64,000 nt of DNA from Candidatus Rifleibacteriota bacterium (GTDB lineage Bacteria; Riflebacteria; Ozemobacteria; Ozemobacterales; Ozemobacteraceae): positions 1 through 64,000 of the forward strand of contig JAKQKW010000114.1 in the NCBI GenBank assembly GCA_029560455.1, in the 5' to 3' direction. Below are positions 40,282 to 49,388 of the stretch, piece after piece (position 1 is the stretch's first letter; each line of letters starts with the position of its first letter). A program made the position numbers and the translations under genes. The notes under the pieces were generated by a model, which made no database searches, had not been told where the DNA came from, and saw only the letters and a program-made list of their open reading frames with translations.

Positions 40282-40986
40282 TTACTCCTGCATTCCGGTC
40301 ATTTTCAGGCTGTGACTGACCTGTTTTTCGAAGTCCCAGAGGTTGCGGGTGACAGCGAACTCTTTATTGATGAAAGTAAATTTGTAGGCGGTCTGCCAGT
40401 CGGCCTGATGTACGACACCCTCAAAGAGGTTGAACAACATCCGGCCCTTGAGACTGAAGGCCTTCTGCCGCAAGCGATCATCAGGCAGTTTCATGGTTGC
40501 CGCAAAAAGAATTTCTGCCAACCCCTTTTCATTGTCGACAGACTTCAAAAGCAGGTTCCAGGCTGCCGGCACCGGTTTTCCACCGATGTTCAGGTCTTTT
40601 TTGATCTGACGTTTTTCTGATACTTTCCAGTCGCCGGCTGGCAGTGGCATAAAGAAGGGGATTGTCTGCCCTGATTCGCCAGGAGCGCCTTTAATCTCGC
40701 CGTTCTCTCTGAGATAACGCCTGTAGGTTGAGTTTTTGTCACCAATGTCAACGATGAAAGCTCCGTCCTGAAAGTCAATTGCCTTGATGGTGAATTCAAC
40801 TGTAGAGGCAGGTTGACTGGCTGACGGGCTGGAGGTAAAAGTCTGAATTTTGCCGGAACTCTGCTGGGTATACTGGTAAGAATAGGTATAACCCTTCCGA
40901 AAGGCATATCTGATCTCAGCTGCGCTCAAAGTTTCGCAGCAGAGGAGAAGAGCGAGCAGCAGAATAATTCTAGGGGTTGCTTTCAT
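40282..40986 (-). CDS. Secreted beta-rich protein of unknown function
   Basis: A 234-residue protein. The signal peptide (MKATPRIILLLALLLCCETLSAA, cleaved near 22) is followed by a beta-rich sequence with alternating polar and hydrophobic residues (YAFRKGYTYSYQYTQQSSG, GAFIVDIGDKNSTYRRYL). No family recognised. Start: ATG at 40986, because AGGGAG lies 6 nt upstream and the signal peptide begins there. An in-frame GTG at 41031 would add 15 residues. The start lies inside the end of the RNase G gene, so the genes are coupled. It may work with the secreted protein that follows. Confidence 0.6.
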   Translation of the reverse strand: MKATPRIILLLALLLCCETLSAAEIRYAFRKGYTYSYQYTQQSSGKIQTFTSSPSASQPASTVEFTIKAIDFQDGAFIVDIGDKNSTYRRYLRENGEIKGAPGESGQTIPFFMPLPAGDWKVSEKRQIKKDLNIGGKPVPAAWNLLLKSVDNEKGLAEILFAATMKLPDDRLRQKAFSLKGRMLFNLFEGVVHQADWQTAYKFTFINKEFAVTRNLWDFEKQVSHSLKMTGMQE

Positions 40987-42658
40987 CCTTTTCTCCCTGA
41001 AGAGTTTCGTTGAGATCGTTTTCTGGAGCACTCTCTAAGATGTTTTCCGGAATATTTTCCACGAGACCCGGAAGTACTGCCTGTTCCGGAGCATCCCCAT
41101 GGTTTGCAGGTGTTTCGATCTGCTCTGGTGCGACCTCGCGGTTTTGCGCGCCGTGCGGCTGCCTTTCATTTTGACGTCTACCAGATTTAACGGGTCTTTC
41201 CATGACCGGCTCGATCTTGAAAGTTTCAATATCGAAACTGTTGGCTGGCTTGAGAATAAGCTTGCGGCGAAGCTGATTTTCGATTTCTCTGATGCCGTTG
41301 TTGTCTTTTCCACGCAGGTGGTCAATAACCATACGGTGTGCGTTGAGAATAATCTTGTCGGTCTGATAACGTTTTGTTTCGTCGATCAACCCGGCTCGGA
41401 TCTGGTTGGCAACGGTGGCTACCGACAGGGTTTTGCCGGCTCCCTGGCAGCAGGGGCAGGGGGCTTTGCGAATTTCATCGAGACTTGCTGAGGTACGCCG
41501 TCTCGTCATCTGCACCAGGCCAAGTTCAGAAAAATCAAGGATATTTGGCTTGTTTCGGTCGCCTTTGAAGCCTTCACGCAGGGTTTTTAACACCTGAGCC
41601 CTGTGCGAAGGAGCTTCCATATCGTTAAAGTCGATAATGATCATACCAGCCAGGTTGCGCAGCCTGATCTGCCTGGCAATTTCGCGGGCGGCTTCAAGAT
41701 TGACCTTGAATACCGTTTCTTCGAGGTCAGAACCGCCAGAAAAGCGACCGCTGTTAACGTCGATGCAATACATGGCTTCGGTCTTGTCGATGAAGATGTA
41801 ACTGCCCGAATCAAGCCAGATCTTGCGAGACAGTGCCCGCTCGATTTCTTTTTCGATGCCGAACTTTTCAAAAATCGGCGTTTTATCTTTGTAGAGCTCG
41901 AGCGAGGCCCTCTGCAGAGGTGAAAGAAACTCACAGTCTTCGATAATGGTCTTGTAGGCTTCTTCTGAATCGATTATCATTTCTTCGATATCGTCGGTGA
42001 AGAAGTCTCTTGCCACCTTCATGGGCAGAGGAATATCACGATGCAGCATCGTGCGTGGCGGTGATTTGCCTATTTTGCTCTCGACTTTACGCCACATTTT
42101 AATCAACAGATCGAGATCGGCTTTGAGTACACTCTCTTCAAGACCTTCAGAGGCGGTTCTGAAGACAACGCCACCGCCTTTGGGGGCAATGCGTTTGCCA
42201 ATAGCACGCAGACGATCCCTTTCGCGGTCCTGATTTATTTTTCGTGAAACCCCGATGTGATCGACCTTGGGCATGAAAACCAGATAGCGCCCGGGGAAAG
42301 AGATGGTCATGGTCGAACGCGGGCCTTTGGTAGGGGTTGGTTCTTTCAGTATCTGCAGAATCACTTCCTGGCCGACTTTGAGCTGGTCCTGGATCGGGCT
42401 GCGGAAGATGTCTTTGAGATCTTCGTCGTCACTGCTTTCAACTCCGGTAAGGGTCAGGTAGGCGTCTTTGTGAATGCCGATATCGACAAACGCACTCTGG
42501 GTGCCGGCTACAACATTGGCAACGCGGCCTTTGTAAATGCAGCCGACGATTTTTTCGCTGTCCTGAATTTCGTATAACAGTTCGACGAGTTTGCCATTTT
42601 CAATGATTGCGGCCCGTGATTCATAGGGGCCGATATTTACGAGAATTTTTCTGTTCAA
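40970..42658 (-). CDS. rng: Ribonuclease E/G family endoribonuclease
   Basis: A 562-residue RNase E/G catalytic protein that cuts single-stranded RNA in rRNA maturation and mRNA decay. An S1 domain begins at ENGKLVELLYEIQDSEKIVGCIYKGRV and continues through AFVDIGIHKDAYL. Catalytic Asp residues lie in YCIDVNSGRF and MIIIDFNDME, and the zinc-link motif is CPCCQGAGK. The C-terminal 70 residues are acidic and unstructured, shorter than the E. coli RNase E scaffold. Start: TTG at 42658, which overlaps the previous stop as TTGA and has AGGAGA upstream. Another TTG at 42724 is possible. It follows TIGR03960 and TIGR03936, a conserved trio. Confidence 0.9.
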   Translation of the reverse strand: MNRKILVNIGPYESRAAIIENGKLVELLYEIQDSEKIVGCIYKGRVANVVAGTQSAFVDIGIHKDAYLTLTGVESSDDEDLKDIFRSPIQDQLKVGQEVILQILKEPTPTKGPRSTMTISFPGRYLVFMPKVDHIGVSRKINQDRERDRLRAIGKRIAPKGGGVVFRTASEGLEESVLKADLDLLIKMWRKVESKIGKSPPRTMLHRDIPLPMKVARDFFTDDIEEMIIDSEEAYKTIIEDCEFLSPLQRASLELYKDKTPIFEKFGIEKEIERALSRKIWLDSGSYIFIDKTEAMYCIDVNSGRFSGGSDLEETVFKVNLEAAREIARQIRLRNLAGMIIIDFNDMEAPSHRAQVLKTLREGFKGDRNKPNILDFSELGLVQMTRRRTSASLDEIRKAPCPCCQGAGKTLSVATVANQIRAGLIDETKRYQTDKIILNAHRMVIDHLRGKDNNGIREIENQLRRKLILKPANSFDIETFKIEPVMERPVKSGRRQNERQPHGAQNREVAPEQIETPANHGDAPEQAVLPGLVENIPENILESAPENDLNETLQGEKDESNP

Positions 42659-43347
42659 TTCGCTGGAATCTCCTGTTTCTGTTGCAATTCGCTGAGTGAT
42701 ACCCTCTCTATCAGCCTGAGACAATCTTTTCTGGTGTCGAGAAAGCCGGCTAAGGCCGTGACAATTTTCGAAACCGACGGCACATCGGCCTGCCCCTGAA
42801 TAAAATCAGCCTCAAGGATCAGGCTGTCATTTTTTGCGATGCTGGCGCCAAGGACTGCACTTTTGATCATGTAGGTCCGGGTTTTTCCCTTGCTTTCGGC
42901 AGAAAATGCGGTTTCAGGATTCAGCAACCACTGCTGAGCTGTTTCTGCAACTTCTGCGCTGGTGAAGGAAAAGCGGTAATGCAGTTTTTCGCCAAAATTA
43001 CCGCTTCGCGCTTCTACATAAGGATTGGTGATTGAAATTACCCGCATGCCGCTTGGGAGTTCGCGATTCAGGGATACCTGGAGTGTCTGGGAATCAACTG
43101 CTTCAGTCAACGTCAGAACAAAATATTCACAATAGCTTGCGTGTCCAAGGGGCAAAGGCGGGCCGAAGCTGATTTTTGGTCTGACATGGCAGCCCTGAGT
43201 TACGGCATAGGGTAGCTGCAGGCGCCTGAGAGCTTTGCAGATAACATCGATGGTGTCAAGATGGGCGATGTAGCGGGCCTGGCAGGTTTTGCTGTATTCG
43301 ACTCTGACTTTCACTTCGGGGCGGCTCTGGTTTGTTTCGCTGTTCAT
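42655..43347 (-). CDS. TIGR03936/DUF2344 family radical-SAM-associated protein
   Basis: A 230-residue protein that starts with the family hallmark VRVEYSKTCQARYIAHLDTI and contains KISFGPPLPLGHASYCEYF. This family is almost always encoded next to the TIGR03960 radical SAM protein (fused to it in some genomes) and RNase G, and is suspected to handle RNA. The function is not known. Its ATG overlaps the TIGR03960 stop by 4 nt (43344-43347), and its own stop overlaps the RNase G start, so all three are translated as a coupled block. Confidence 0.88.
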   Translation of the reverse strand: MNSETNQSRPEVKVRVEYSKTCQARYIAHLDTIDVICKALRRLQLPYAVTQGCHVRPKISFGPPLPLGHASYCEYFVLTLTEAVDSQTLQVSLNRELPSGMRVISITNPYVEARSGNFGEKLHYRFSFTSAEVAETAQQWLLNPETAFSAESKGKTRTYMIKSAVLGASIAKNDSLILEADFIQGQADVPSVSKIVTALAGFLDTRKDCLRLIERVSLSELQQKQEIPAN

Positions 43348-45047
43348 GCCTGTTCTCCTGCTGCCTGTTCCGCGAGTCGGTATTCATTTTCGAGATAGGC
43401 GCGGGGTACCTGGAAGTCGATGAAATCCCAGGGAAGTTGCTCTTCTAGAGGACGGGCCCGCAGGTAATCCTCTGCCATGACTCCGGTCTCGGCGAACGCC
43501 TTTTCCCATTTTTCTTTAGAGAAAAATTCATGCCAGCCGTCGAATTTGCAGCCATTTCTGAAGGCGCTTTCAATAAGTTCGCCAACCTTTTCGTCACCAC
43601 GCGAGAGTACGGATTCGAGCAGACAGAGAAATTCTTCGCGCCACGAGACGCGGCTGCTGCCCCTTTCTAGGCCGCGGCAGACAATCTGGCGCTTGCGCCT
43701 GAGCTCACTCATGCTTGCCTGTTCAGACCATTGAAACGGTGTGAATGGCTTGGGCACAAAGCCTGAAAGGCTGATCGATATCTGTTTGCGTGGTTTGGTG
43801 GTTTTGCCGATCGCTTCAAGTCTTTTGACCAGATCGACGATTCCGTGAATATCTTCGTCTGTTTCGAAAGGCAGTCCCATCATGAAATAGAGTTTAACGG
43901 TGCGGTAATCTGAGCCGCCCGTGGCTTTCATGACGCTGATGATGTCTTCTTCTGTGACGTTTTTGTTGATGACATTTCGCAGCCTCTGGGTACCGGCTTC
44001 AGGGGCGAAAGTAAGGCCGCCTTTGCGAATGTGTGGGGTGGCATCGAGCAATGCGATGGTATTGTCGTTCATGCGCATCGATGGTATGGAAACGCTCTGT
44101 TCGGGGTAGAGCTTGGCCTTGTCGAGGCTGCGTATAAGATCTTCAAGACGGTTGTAGTCAGATGTTGACAGCGAAAGCAGACCGAGTGATTCTTCGCCGG
44201 TGCTCTGCAGCAGATCGCCAGCATATTTAACGAGATCCTCAACCGGTCGCTCGCGCTTGGGGCGGTAAAAAAAGCCGGCATTGCAGAACCGGCAGCCCTT
44301 CATGCAGCCTCTGAAGATTTCGAGAGGTGCACGGTTATGAATCGCCTGAACATTTGGAACTACTGGTTTGAGAGGTGGCTGGCTCTGGGAAAATCCTTTG
44401 AATACGCGGCGTTTGACGCGGGCAGGGAATTCCGGCACCCAGAGACCCTCAACCTTTGTCAGTGCCTGCCTGGTTTCAGAGCGACTGGCGCCAGCCCTTT
44501 TCGATGCTATCAGGCTGTCGCATATTTCAATGATTGCTTCTTCGCCGTCACCGATCAGAACCGCATCCATAAACTTAGCTACTGGCAGCGGGTTTGACGC
44601 TGACGGGCCGCCGGCAATAACTATCGGGCCGTCATTTCTGTTTTTCCAGGCCAGTGGTAAACCGGCGAGATCAAGAATGTTGAGAACATTGGTAAAAGTC
44701 ATCTCGTATGGCAGGGTAACGAAAATAACGTCAAAATCTTTGAGCGGCATGCCTGATTCAAGGCCATAAAGTGGCAGACCACGCCGGCGCAGCAGACTTT
44801 CGAAGTCTGGCCATGGCGAAAAAGCCCTTTCCGCAACGATATCAGGGCGTTGGTTCAGAGATTCATAAAAAATTTTCAGAGCAAGATTGGACATGCCCAG
44901 TTCATAAAGATCAGGAAAAACCAGACAAGTGCGCAGTGCCGGCGACTCTTTCGCTGCCGCCTGATTGACTTCGCCGCCAAGATAGCGGGCTGGTTTTTCG
45001 ATTTCGAGGAGTTCCCAGTGTGAGAGAGCTTCAATTACATTTTTCAT
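43344..45047 (-). CDS. TIGR03960 family B12-binding-type radical SAM protein
   Basis: A 567-residue radical SAM protein. The N-terminal region has a B12-binding-like fold (TCLVFPDLYELGMSNLALKI, then IVIAGGPSASNP). The radical SAM loop is Cys-x3-Cys-x2-Cys in FRGCMKGCRFCNAGF, followed by LGLLSLSTSDYNRLEDL and GGLTFAPEAGTQRLR, all typical of TIGR03960. The enzyme's target is unknown. The constant pairing with RNase G and TIGR03936 suggests an RNA modification or processing function. Its start overlaps the MinE-like gene (ATGA). Confidence 0.9.
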   Translation of the reverse strand: MKNVIEALSHWELLEIEKPARYLGGEVNQAAAKESPALRTCLVFPDLYELGMSNLALKIFYESLNQRPDIVAERAFSPWPDFESLLRRRGLPLYGLESGMPLKDFDVIFVTLPYEMTFTNVLNILDLAGLPLAWKNRNDGPIVIAGGPSASNPLPVAKFMDAVLIGDGEEAIIEICDSLIASKRAGASRSETRQALTKVEGLWVPEFPARVKRRVFKGFSQSQPPLKPVVPNVQAIHNRAPLEIFRGCMKGCRFCNAGFFYRPKRERPVEDLVKYAGDLLQSTGEESLGLLSLSTSDYNRLEDLIRSLDKAKLYPEQSVSIPSMRMNDNTIALLDATPHIRKGGLTFAPEAGTQRLRNVINKNVTEEDIISVMKATGGSDYRTVKLYFMMGLPFETDEDIHGIVDLVKRLEAIGKTTKPRKQISISLSGFVPKPFTPFQWSEQASMSELRRKRQIVCRGLERGSSRVSWREEFLCLLESVLSRGDEKVGELIESAFRNGCKFDGWHEFFSKEKWEKAFAETGVMAEDYLRARPLEEQLPWDFIDFQVPRAYLENEYRLAEQAAGEQA

Positions 45048-45301
45048 TTTTTTGCTTTAGGGGTGTTTTGTTTGTTGAGAGTAAATACAAGGTCCAGGTC
45101 GCGGCCGGCGAATTCGGTGTCTGGCAAAACGGCCGCGGGAGTGACTCCAAGGATCGAAGCGATTTCGTTCTGCAGGTCGTCAAGCAGACGACCTGCTTCG
45201 TCGCTGGTCATGTTCAGACGGTTGCCGAGAATTGCAAGGCGCACTTTCTCGCCAGCCGGAAGTTTTTTTCGTGGGGATTCGGGGTTGCGCAGCAGTCTCA
45301 A
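45044..45301 (-). CDS. Small MinE-like protein
   Basis: An 85-residue protein whose layout resembles MinE, the topological regulator of MinCD at division: a basic N-terminus, then AGEKVRLAILGNR (like AKERLQIIVAERR), a central helix LLDDLQNEIASIL and a final strand DLDLVFTLN. The match is by pattern and length only, and no minC or minD is seen in the window, so the call is tentative. Start: TTG at 45301 three bases after the TPR lipoprotein stop, with GGAAAAA upstream. Its stop overlaps the TIGR03960 ATG, which makes it part of the operon. Confidence 0.4.
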   Translation of the reverse strand: MRLLRNPESPRKKLPAGEKVRLAILGNRLNMTSDEAGRLLDDLQNEIASILGVTPAAVLPDTEFAGRDLDLVFTLNKQNTPKAKK

Positions 45302-45303
45302 AT

Positions 45304-46275
45304 TTATTTTTCCAGAAGTTTGGCTTCGGCCTGTTTGGCCTTGCGTGCCGCATAAGTGTTGGTCGGGTCGATCGACAGGGCGGCGTTGTATGAGGCAAGT
45401 GCCGAGGCGAACTCGTTGCGGACAACATAGATATCGCCAAGGTTGATAAATGCATCGACATGGTTGGGCATGAGTTCGGTAGTACGCTTATAGTTGAGAA
45501 TTGCATGGTCGAGCAGTCCGCGGCGGTGATAGGCTACGCCGAGCTGATAATGCACCTTGCCGTTCTTGTCGTCAATGCGGGCGGCAGCTTCAAATTCTTT
45601 GAGAGAGGCGTCGAGCTGTCCTTCGAGCAGATACAGTTCACCCAGTGCGATCAGAACTCTGACATCGCCCTTATCTTTGCTCTGATAGGCACGGAAATGG
45701 CGGATAGCCTCTTTGTTCTGGCCCTTTTTCTGGGCGATGGTGCCAAGCGCATATCTGGCTTTGAGATGAAAAGGTTCATACTTTGTGCAGATGTTGAATA
45801 GTTCGATTGCATCTGTTTCGCGATTCATGTCGAGCATGAAAATCGCGAGATTATAATAGGTTTCTGCGTATGACGGCGCAAGTTCGAGAGCGCGCCGCCA
45901 GCATCTGACTGCCTCATCGATGCGCCCTTTCTTGTAGTAGGCAAGACCCAGGTTGTGGTGGGCGTCGACGAAAAGCGGTTCCATTTTGATGGTTCTCAGA
46001 AGGTGCTTTTCGGCGGTGTCGATTTTGCCATACTGCCCGGCAAGAGTACCATACATATACTCGTCGAGAACCTTCTCTGAAACACCGTTTTTAAACTTTC
46101 CGGTGACGTTTTTAGTCTTTGGCAGAAGCTCTGAAACGGGAATAGTTCTGACCGATTCTGAAAGCTTAACGGATTTTTTACTTTTGCGTTCTTTTTTCTG
46201 GCAGCCTGTCTGCAGGCCGACTACAGCGATGACAAGCAATAGGCAGACAAACAGCCTGGTCTTGCGGTTCTTCAA
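45304..46275 (-). CDS. TPR-repeat lipoprotein
   Basis: A 323-residue lipoprotein. The signal ends in LQTGC (lipid-bearing Cys25), followed by a very basic stretch (KKERKSKKS) and about seven tetratricopeptide repeats from residue 70 to the end (FVDAHHNLGLAYYKKGRIDEA, SYAETYYNLAIFMLDMNRET and others). TPR lipoproteins scaffold envelope complexes, often pili or peptidoglycan enzymes. Start: TTG at 46275 with AGGAG 7 nt upstream. It lies 36 nt after the NHL gene in the operon. The partner is unknown. Confidence 0.82.
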   Translation of the reverse strand: MKNRKTRLFVCLLLVIAVVGLQTGCQKKERKSKKSVKLSESVRTIPVSELLPKTKNVTGKFKNGVSEKVLDEYMYGTLAGQYGKIDTAEKHLLRTIKMEPLFVDAHHNLGLAYYKKGRIDEAVRCWRRALELAPSYAETYYNLAIFMLDMNRETDAIELFNICTKYEPFHLKARYALGTIAQKKGQNKEAIRHFRAYQSKDKGDVRVLIALGELYLLEGQLDASLKEFEAAARIDDKNGKVHYQLGVAYHRRGLLDHAILNYKRTTELMPNHVDAFINLGDIYVVRNEFASALASYNAALSIDPTNTYAARKAKQAEAKLLEK

Positions 46276-46311
46276 TTTGGTGCTCCTGGTTCGATTTGTG
46301 CACTGACCCGC

Positions 46312-47523
46312 TTATTCTAACACAGTGTCAGGCGCTTGCCAAGGCACAGCAGTTGTCTGCTTTTCACGGTTGATTACAACGATCCGATGGTTGCCTGAAT
46401 CAAGAAGAAAAATCCGGTCTTCGCTGACACCTATATCGCATGGGCGTCGCAGAATTGAACCATCTGAAGCCTTGTCTACGCAGGCAATGCGCAGTCCTTT
46501 CGGGGTGTATAATCCCATTTCGCCGGTGGTGTCGTCGCATACCAGAATCAGACCATCAGGATCTACGGCAACTCCGGTCGGAGTCTTGAGATGATCGCGC
46601 ATTTCGCCAATATATGAACCCAGGCGGTCAAAAATCACAATGCGTCCCTTGCCACGGTCGGCGACGAATATCTCACCGCTGGTGTTGACATCTACCTGAG
46701 TCGGATCTTTCAATTGCAGAGTGCTGAAACCAAAACCGCCAATTTCAAACAGGCGGTCACCGCTTGTAGAAATCTTTATCACCCGGTCGGCACGCCCGTC
46801 GACCAGCCAGATATTGTTTTCCGGGTCGATTTTCAGGCCTCTTGGCCGATCGAGTCGGTTACGGCGGTCGCTGTCTTTCGGAAAAAGGTTGCCGCGGTAG
46901 CTTTTATAGGCGTCAAAAATGCAGACTCTGCGGTTATTCTGGTCTGAAACATAAAAGTTTGAAAAACCACCCGCAGCCACGTCATATGGGTCGTCAAGGC
47001 TGTCTTCACGTTCTTCGCTGCGGTCACCGAATGACAGGCCGAACCCGCCGTGCACCGCGATCTGACGACCATCTGGCGCCAGACGCACGATGCGGTCGTT
47101 GCCGGTATCGGCAATCAGAATTTCTTTGCGGCTCTGGTCATAGTCCAGGCCTTGAGGGGCGTTGAACTGCCTTTCGCCGTTTCCTCTGGTGCCAATTTCT
47201 GAGACAGCATCAAGCTTTAAATTAAAGAGCTCTACTGTGCCATTTCTGCCCGTCACCCGACCGGAGGGCAGGTTGATTTTCCAGGTTCCTGCCTGCATGT
47301 TTGCCGGCCCCCAGAGGCGATCGATCTGCTTTCTGCCCGGGACGCTGGAAATAATTGCCACCATGCCGGCCTCAGGCAGATTGATCTTGAATTCAGCACT
47401 ATCCGAGGCTATGTTTAACTTGACCCACATGCGGTTTGGGGCTGATTGTGCGTTTGTCTGCAGGCCAGCGCAAAAAATGAACGCGCCTGCAAAAGCCAGA
47501 AGTCTACATCGCCAGTTATTCAT
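46312..47523 (-). CDS. Secreted NHL-repeat beta-propeller protein
   Basis: A 403-residue exported protein. Signal peptide about 1-26 (CRLLAFAGAFIFCAGLQTNA), a small beta domain (about 30-105), then five or six NHL repeats forming a propeller (FNAPQGLDYDQSRKEILIAD, LDDPYDVAAGGFSNFYVSDQ, LDRPRGLKIDPENNIWLVDG, LKDPTQVDVNTSGEIFVADR). Such propellers bind proteins or polymers. Start: ATG at 47523, with AAGGTG upstream and a plausible signal right after it. The start lies 8 nt inside the BtuF-like gene. A related NHL lipoprotein heads the same operon (49389-50288). Confidence 0.82.
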   Translation of the reverse strand: MNNWRCRLLAFAGAFIFCAGLQTNAQSAPNRMWVKLNIASDSAEFKINLPEAGMVAIISSVPGRKQIDRLWGPANMQAGTWKINLPSGRVTGRNGTVELFNLKLDAVSEIGTRGNGERQFNAPQGLDYDQSRKEILIADTGNDRIVRLAPDGRQIAVHGGFGLSFGDRSEEREDSLDDPYDVAAGGFSNFYVSDQNNRRVCIFDAYKSYRGNLFPKDSDRRNRLDRPRGLKIDPENNIWLVDGRADRVIKISTSGDRLFEIGGFGFSTLQLKDPTQVDVNTSGEIFVADRGKGRIVIFDRLGSYIGEMRDHLKTPTGVAVDPDGLILVCDDTTGEMGLYTPKGLRIACVDKASDGSILRRPCDIGVSEDRIFLLDSGNHRIVVINREKQTTAVPWQAPDTVLE

Positions 47524-48340
47524 CGCTGCGCACCTTTTTAAAAATTTCATGCAGTCGGTTGACCGCAGTTAAATTGCGTGGCCCTGGTCTGACAAACAGA
47601 TCCTGATCGAGCGCATAAAGACGGTTCTGCTTTATGGCCCGCAACGTGTTCCAGCCCGGGCGCTTTCTGATGCTGTCAAGGCTCGTGATCGGGTAAGAAA
47701 GCAGTATTACCTCAGGATCTTCGTTGATCAGTGTTTCTGAATTCACTACCGGGTAATCACCCTGGTTGGCAAAAATGTTTCTACCCCCTGCCTGACGTAT
47801 AAGTTCACCGATAAAACTGCTGTCACCGGCAGCCTGCGTTGGGGTATCCCAGATTTCAAAATATACTGAAACCGGCTTTTCAGAAAGATCAGGTGCTATT
47901 TTTCCGAGTTGAGCGTCCCAGTCGTCGGAAAAATTTCTTCCAGCCTGCGGGTTGCCGAGCATATCTGCAACTTTCATTGCCGCTTCTTTAACCTGTTGCA
48001 GGCTCGTTGTCGGCATGTTGACATATTTCAGTCCGAGCTGCTGAAAGAGTGGTGCATAGCGCTGGTGCATACCGTTGGTGTCAAGCAGCAGAGTTGGCCT
48101 GAGCGAAACTATCTTTTCGATATTCAGTTCCATGTTGCCGATGGACGGTTTCTGCTGCGATTCCGGCGGAAAATTGCAATAATCTGAGCGGCCGATCAGA
48201 CAGTCTTCCAGACCAAGCGCGTAGATCATCTCGGTTTGCGAAGGAACCAGAGAAATAACTCTTATTTCAGAGGTATTCCCTGGGGTGAGAAAAAAAACTG
48301 CAAGAAAAATCAGCAATGCTGTTATTAATCGTGGATTCAT
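47516..48340 (-). CDS. BtuF-like periplasmic substrate-binding protein
   Basis: A 274-residue helical-backbone metal/cobalamin-type binding protein. After a signal peptide (LITALLIFLAVFFLTPGNTS) comes RVISLVPSQTEMIYALGLEDCLIGRSDYC, typical of BtuF, then VSLRPTLLLDTNGM and IGELIRQAGGRNIF. It likely binds vitamin B12, but heme or siderophores remain possible. No BtuCD transporter genes are next to it. Instead it is coupled to MltG (ATGA overlap at 48337-48340) and to the NHL gene. A link with the B12-binding-type TIGR03960 protein downstream is tempting but unproven. Confidence 0.75.
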   Translation of the reverse strand: MNPRLITALLIFLAVFFLTPGNTSEIRVISLVPSQTEMIYALGLEDCLIGRSDYCNFPPESQQKPSIGNMELNIEKIVSLRPTLLLDTNGMHQRYAPLFQQLGLKYVNMPTTSLQQVKEAAMKVADMLGNPQAGRNFSDDWDAQLGKIAPDLSEKPVSVYFEIWDTPTQAAGDSSFIGELIRQAGGRNIFANQGDYPVVNSETLINEDPEVILLSYPITSLDSIRKRPGWNTLRAIKQNRLYALDQDLFVRPGPRNLTAVNRLHEIFKKVRSDE

Positions 48341-49371
48341 TGGCTTTTCCTGTCTCTTCGCCGCTTTTCATAGAACTGGTGCCTGAAGCGGTTGTGTTCG
48401 TTGATTGTTTTTGAGAACCGGTGACCGCGGTTTCCGTCAGACACGAAGAATAGATAGTCGGTTTCGGCTGGCGCAGCCACCGCCTGCAGGGCCGAAGTTC
48501 CGAAATTGGCAATCGGAGTGGGGGGAAGGCCCGGGTAAAGGTAGGTGTTGAAAGGTGAGTCGACTTTGAGGTCTTCAAATAACAATCTGGTTTTATGTGA
48601 ACCCAGTGCATACAGTACGGTTGCACATGATTCAAGTTTCATCTGGCGCGTCAGGCGATTGTAGAAAACCGAGGCAATCAGATTCCGTTCAGTTGGAAGC
48701 GCAGCTTCTTCTTCAACAATTGAAGCTAAAATGCAGCCCTGATATCTGGTCAGTCCGCCTGGGAGTGGCTGAGTAAAAATCCGATCTATCTGGTGCTTCA
48801 TAAGTCGCAGCATGCGCTCGGCAACTTTGGGAGCGGGAGTGGGGCGGCTGAAAAAGTATGTATCGGGGAACAGAAGTCCCTCGGCGGCTGGTATTAAATC
48901 CCAGTCTGAGAATACACGCCCGAGAAGACCTGGGTCTGAAGCGGCTTCAATGAAGGGGGCGGCATCACAGATTCCGGCCTCTTCAAGGATGGCAGCAACT
49001 TTTTTTACGGTCAGACCTTCGGGAATTGTTACTGCAACAGTCTGAAGGCTGCCGCGTAGTAGTTTAAAAATTACCTCACCAATAGTTTCCTGTCCGGTGA
49101 AGTTGTAGTGTCCGGGTTTCAGTCGCTGATCTACCGCAAGGAACCTTATATAAAGACGAAAGAGCAGGGCACTGCGGATTTTGTTCTGCTGTTTCAGCAG
49201 AGCGGCAATCTGTCTTGTGTTGGCGCCGGGTTCAATGAAAAGCTCGCCGGCACTGCCAGATTCAACCGGCAGTGACATCTCTTCGAACCAGACAAACGAG
49301 CCATAAACGAAACCAGAAAGACCCAGAAAAACAAAAAACACCACGAGAATCAGGAGTTTCAGGATTTTCAC
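48337..49371 (-). CDS. mltG: Endolytic murein transglycosylase MltG
   Basis: MltG cuts nascent glycan strands at the inner membrane and is thought to set their length. The 344-residue protein has one N-terminal transmembrane helix (LKLLILVVFFVFLGLSGFVY), a LysM-like region (IEPGANTRQIAALLKQQNKI), and the YceG catalytic domain with the essential Glu in ILASIVEEEAALPTERNLIA, followed by VFYNRLTRQMKLESCATVLYAL. In the last segment Cys replaces the usual Asp-Pro pair, a variant. Start: GTG at 49371, 17 nt after the NHL lipoprotein stop. Confidence 0.9.
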   Translation of the reverse strand: MKILKLLILVVFFVFLGLSGFVYGSFVWFEEMSLPVESGSAGELFIEPGANTRQIAALLKQQNKIRSALLFRLYIRFLAVDQRLKPGHYNFTGQETIGEVIFKLLRGSLQTVAVTIPEGLTVKKVAAILEEAGICDAAPFIEAASDPGLLGRVFSDWDLIPAAEGLLFPDTYFFSRPTPAPKVAERMLRLMKHQIDRIFTQPLPGGLTRYQGCILASIVEEEAALPTERNLIASVFYNRLTRQMKLESCATVLYALGSHKTRLLFEDLKVDSPFNTYLYPGLPPTPIANFGTSALQAVAAPAETDYLFFVSDGNRGHRFSKTINEHNRFRHQFYEKRRRDRKSQ

Positions 49372-49388
49372 GGTGTTTCTCGGGAAAG

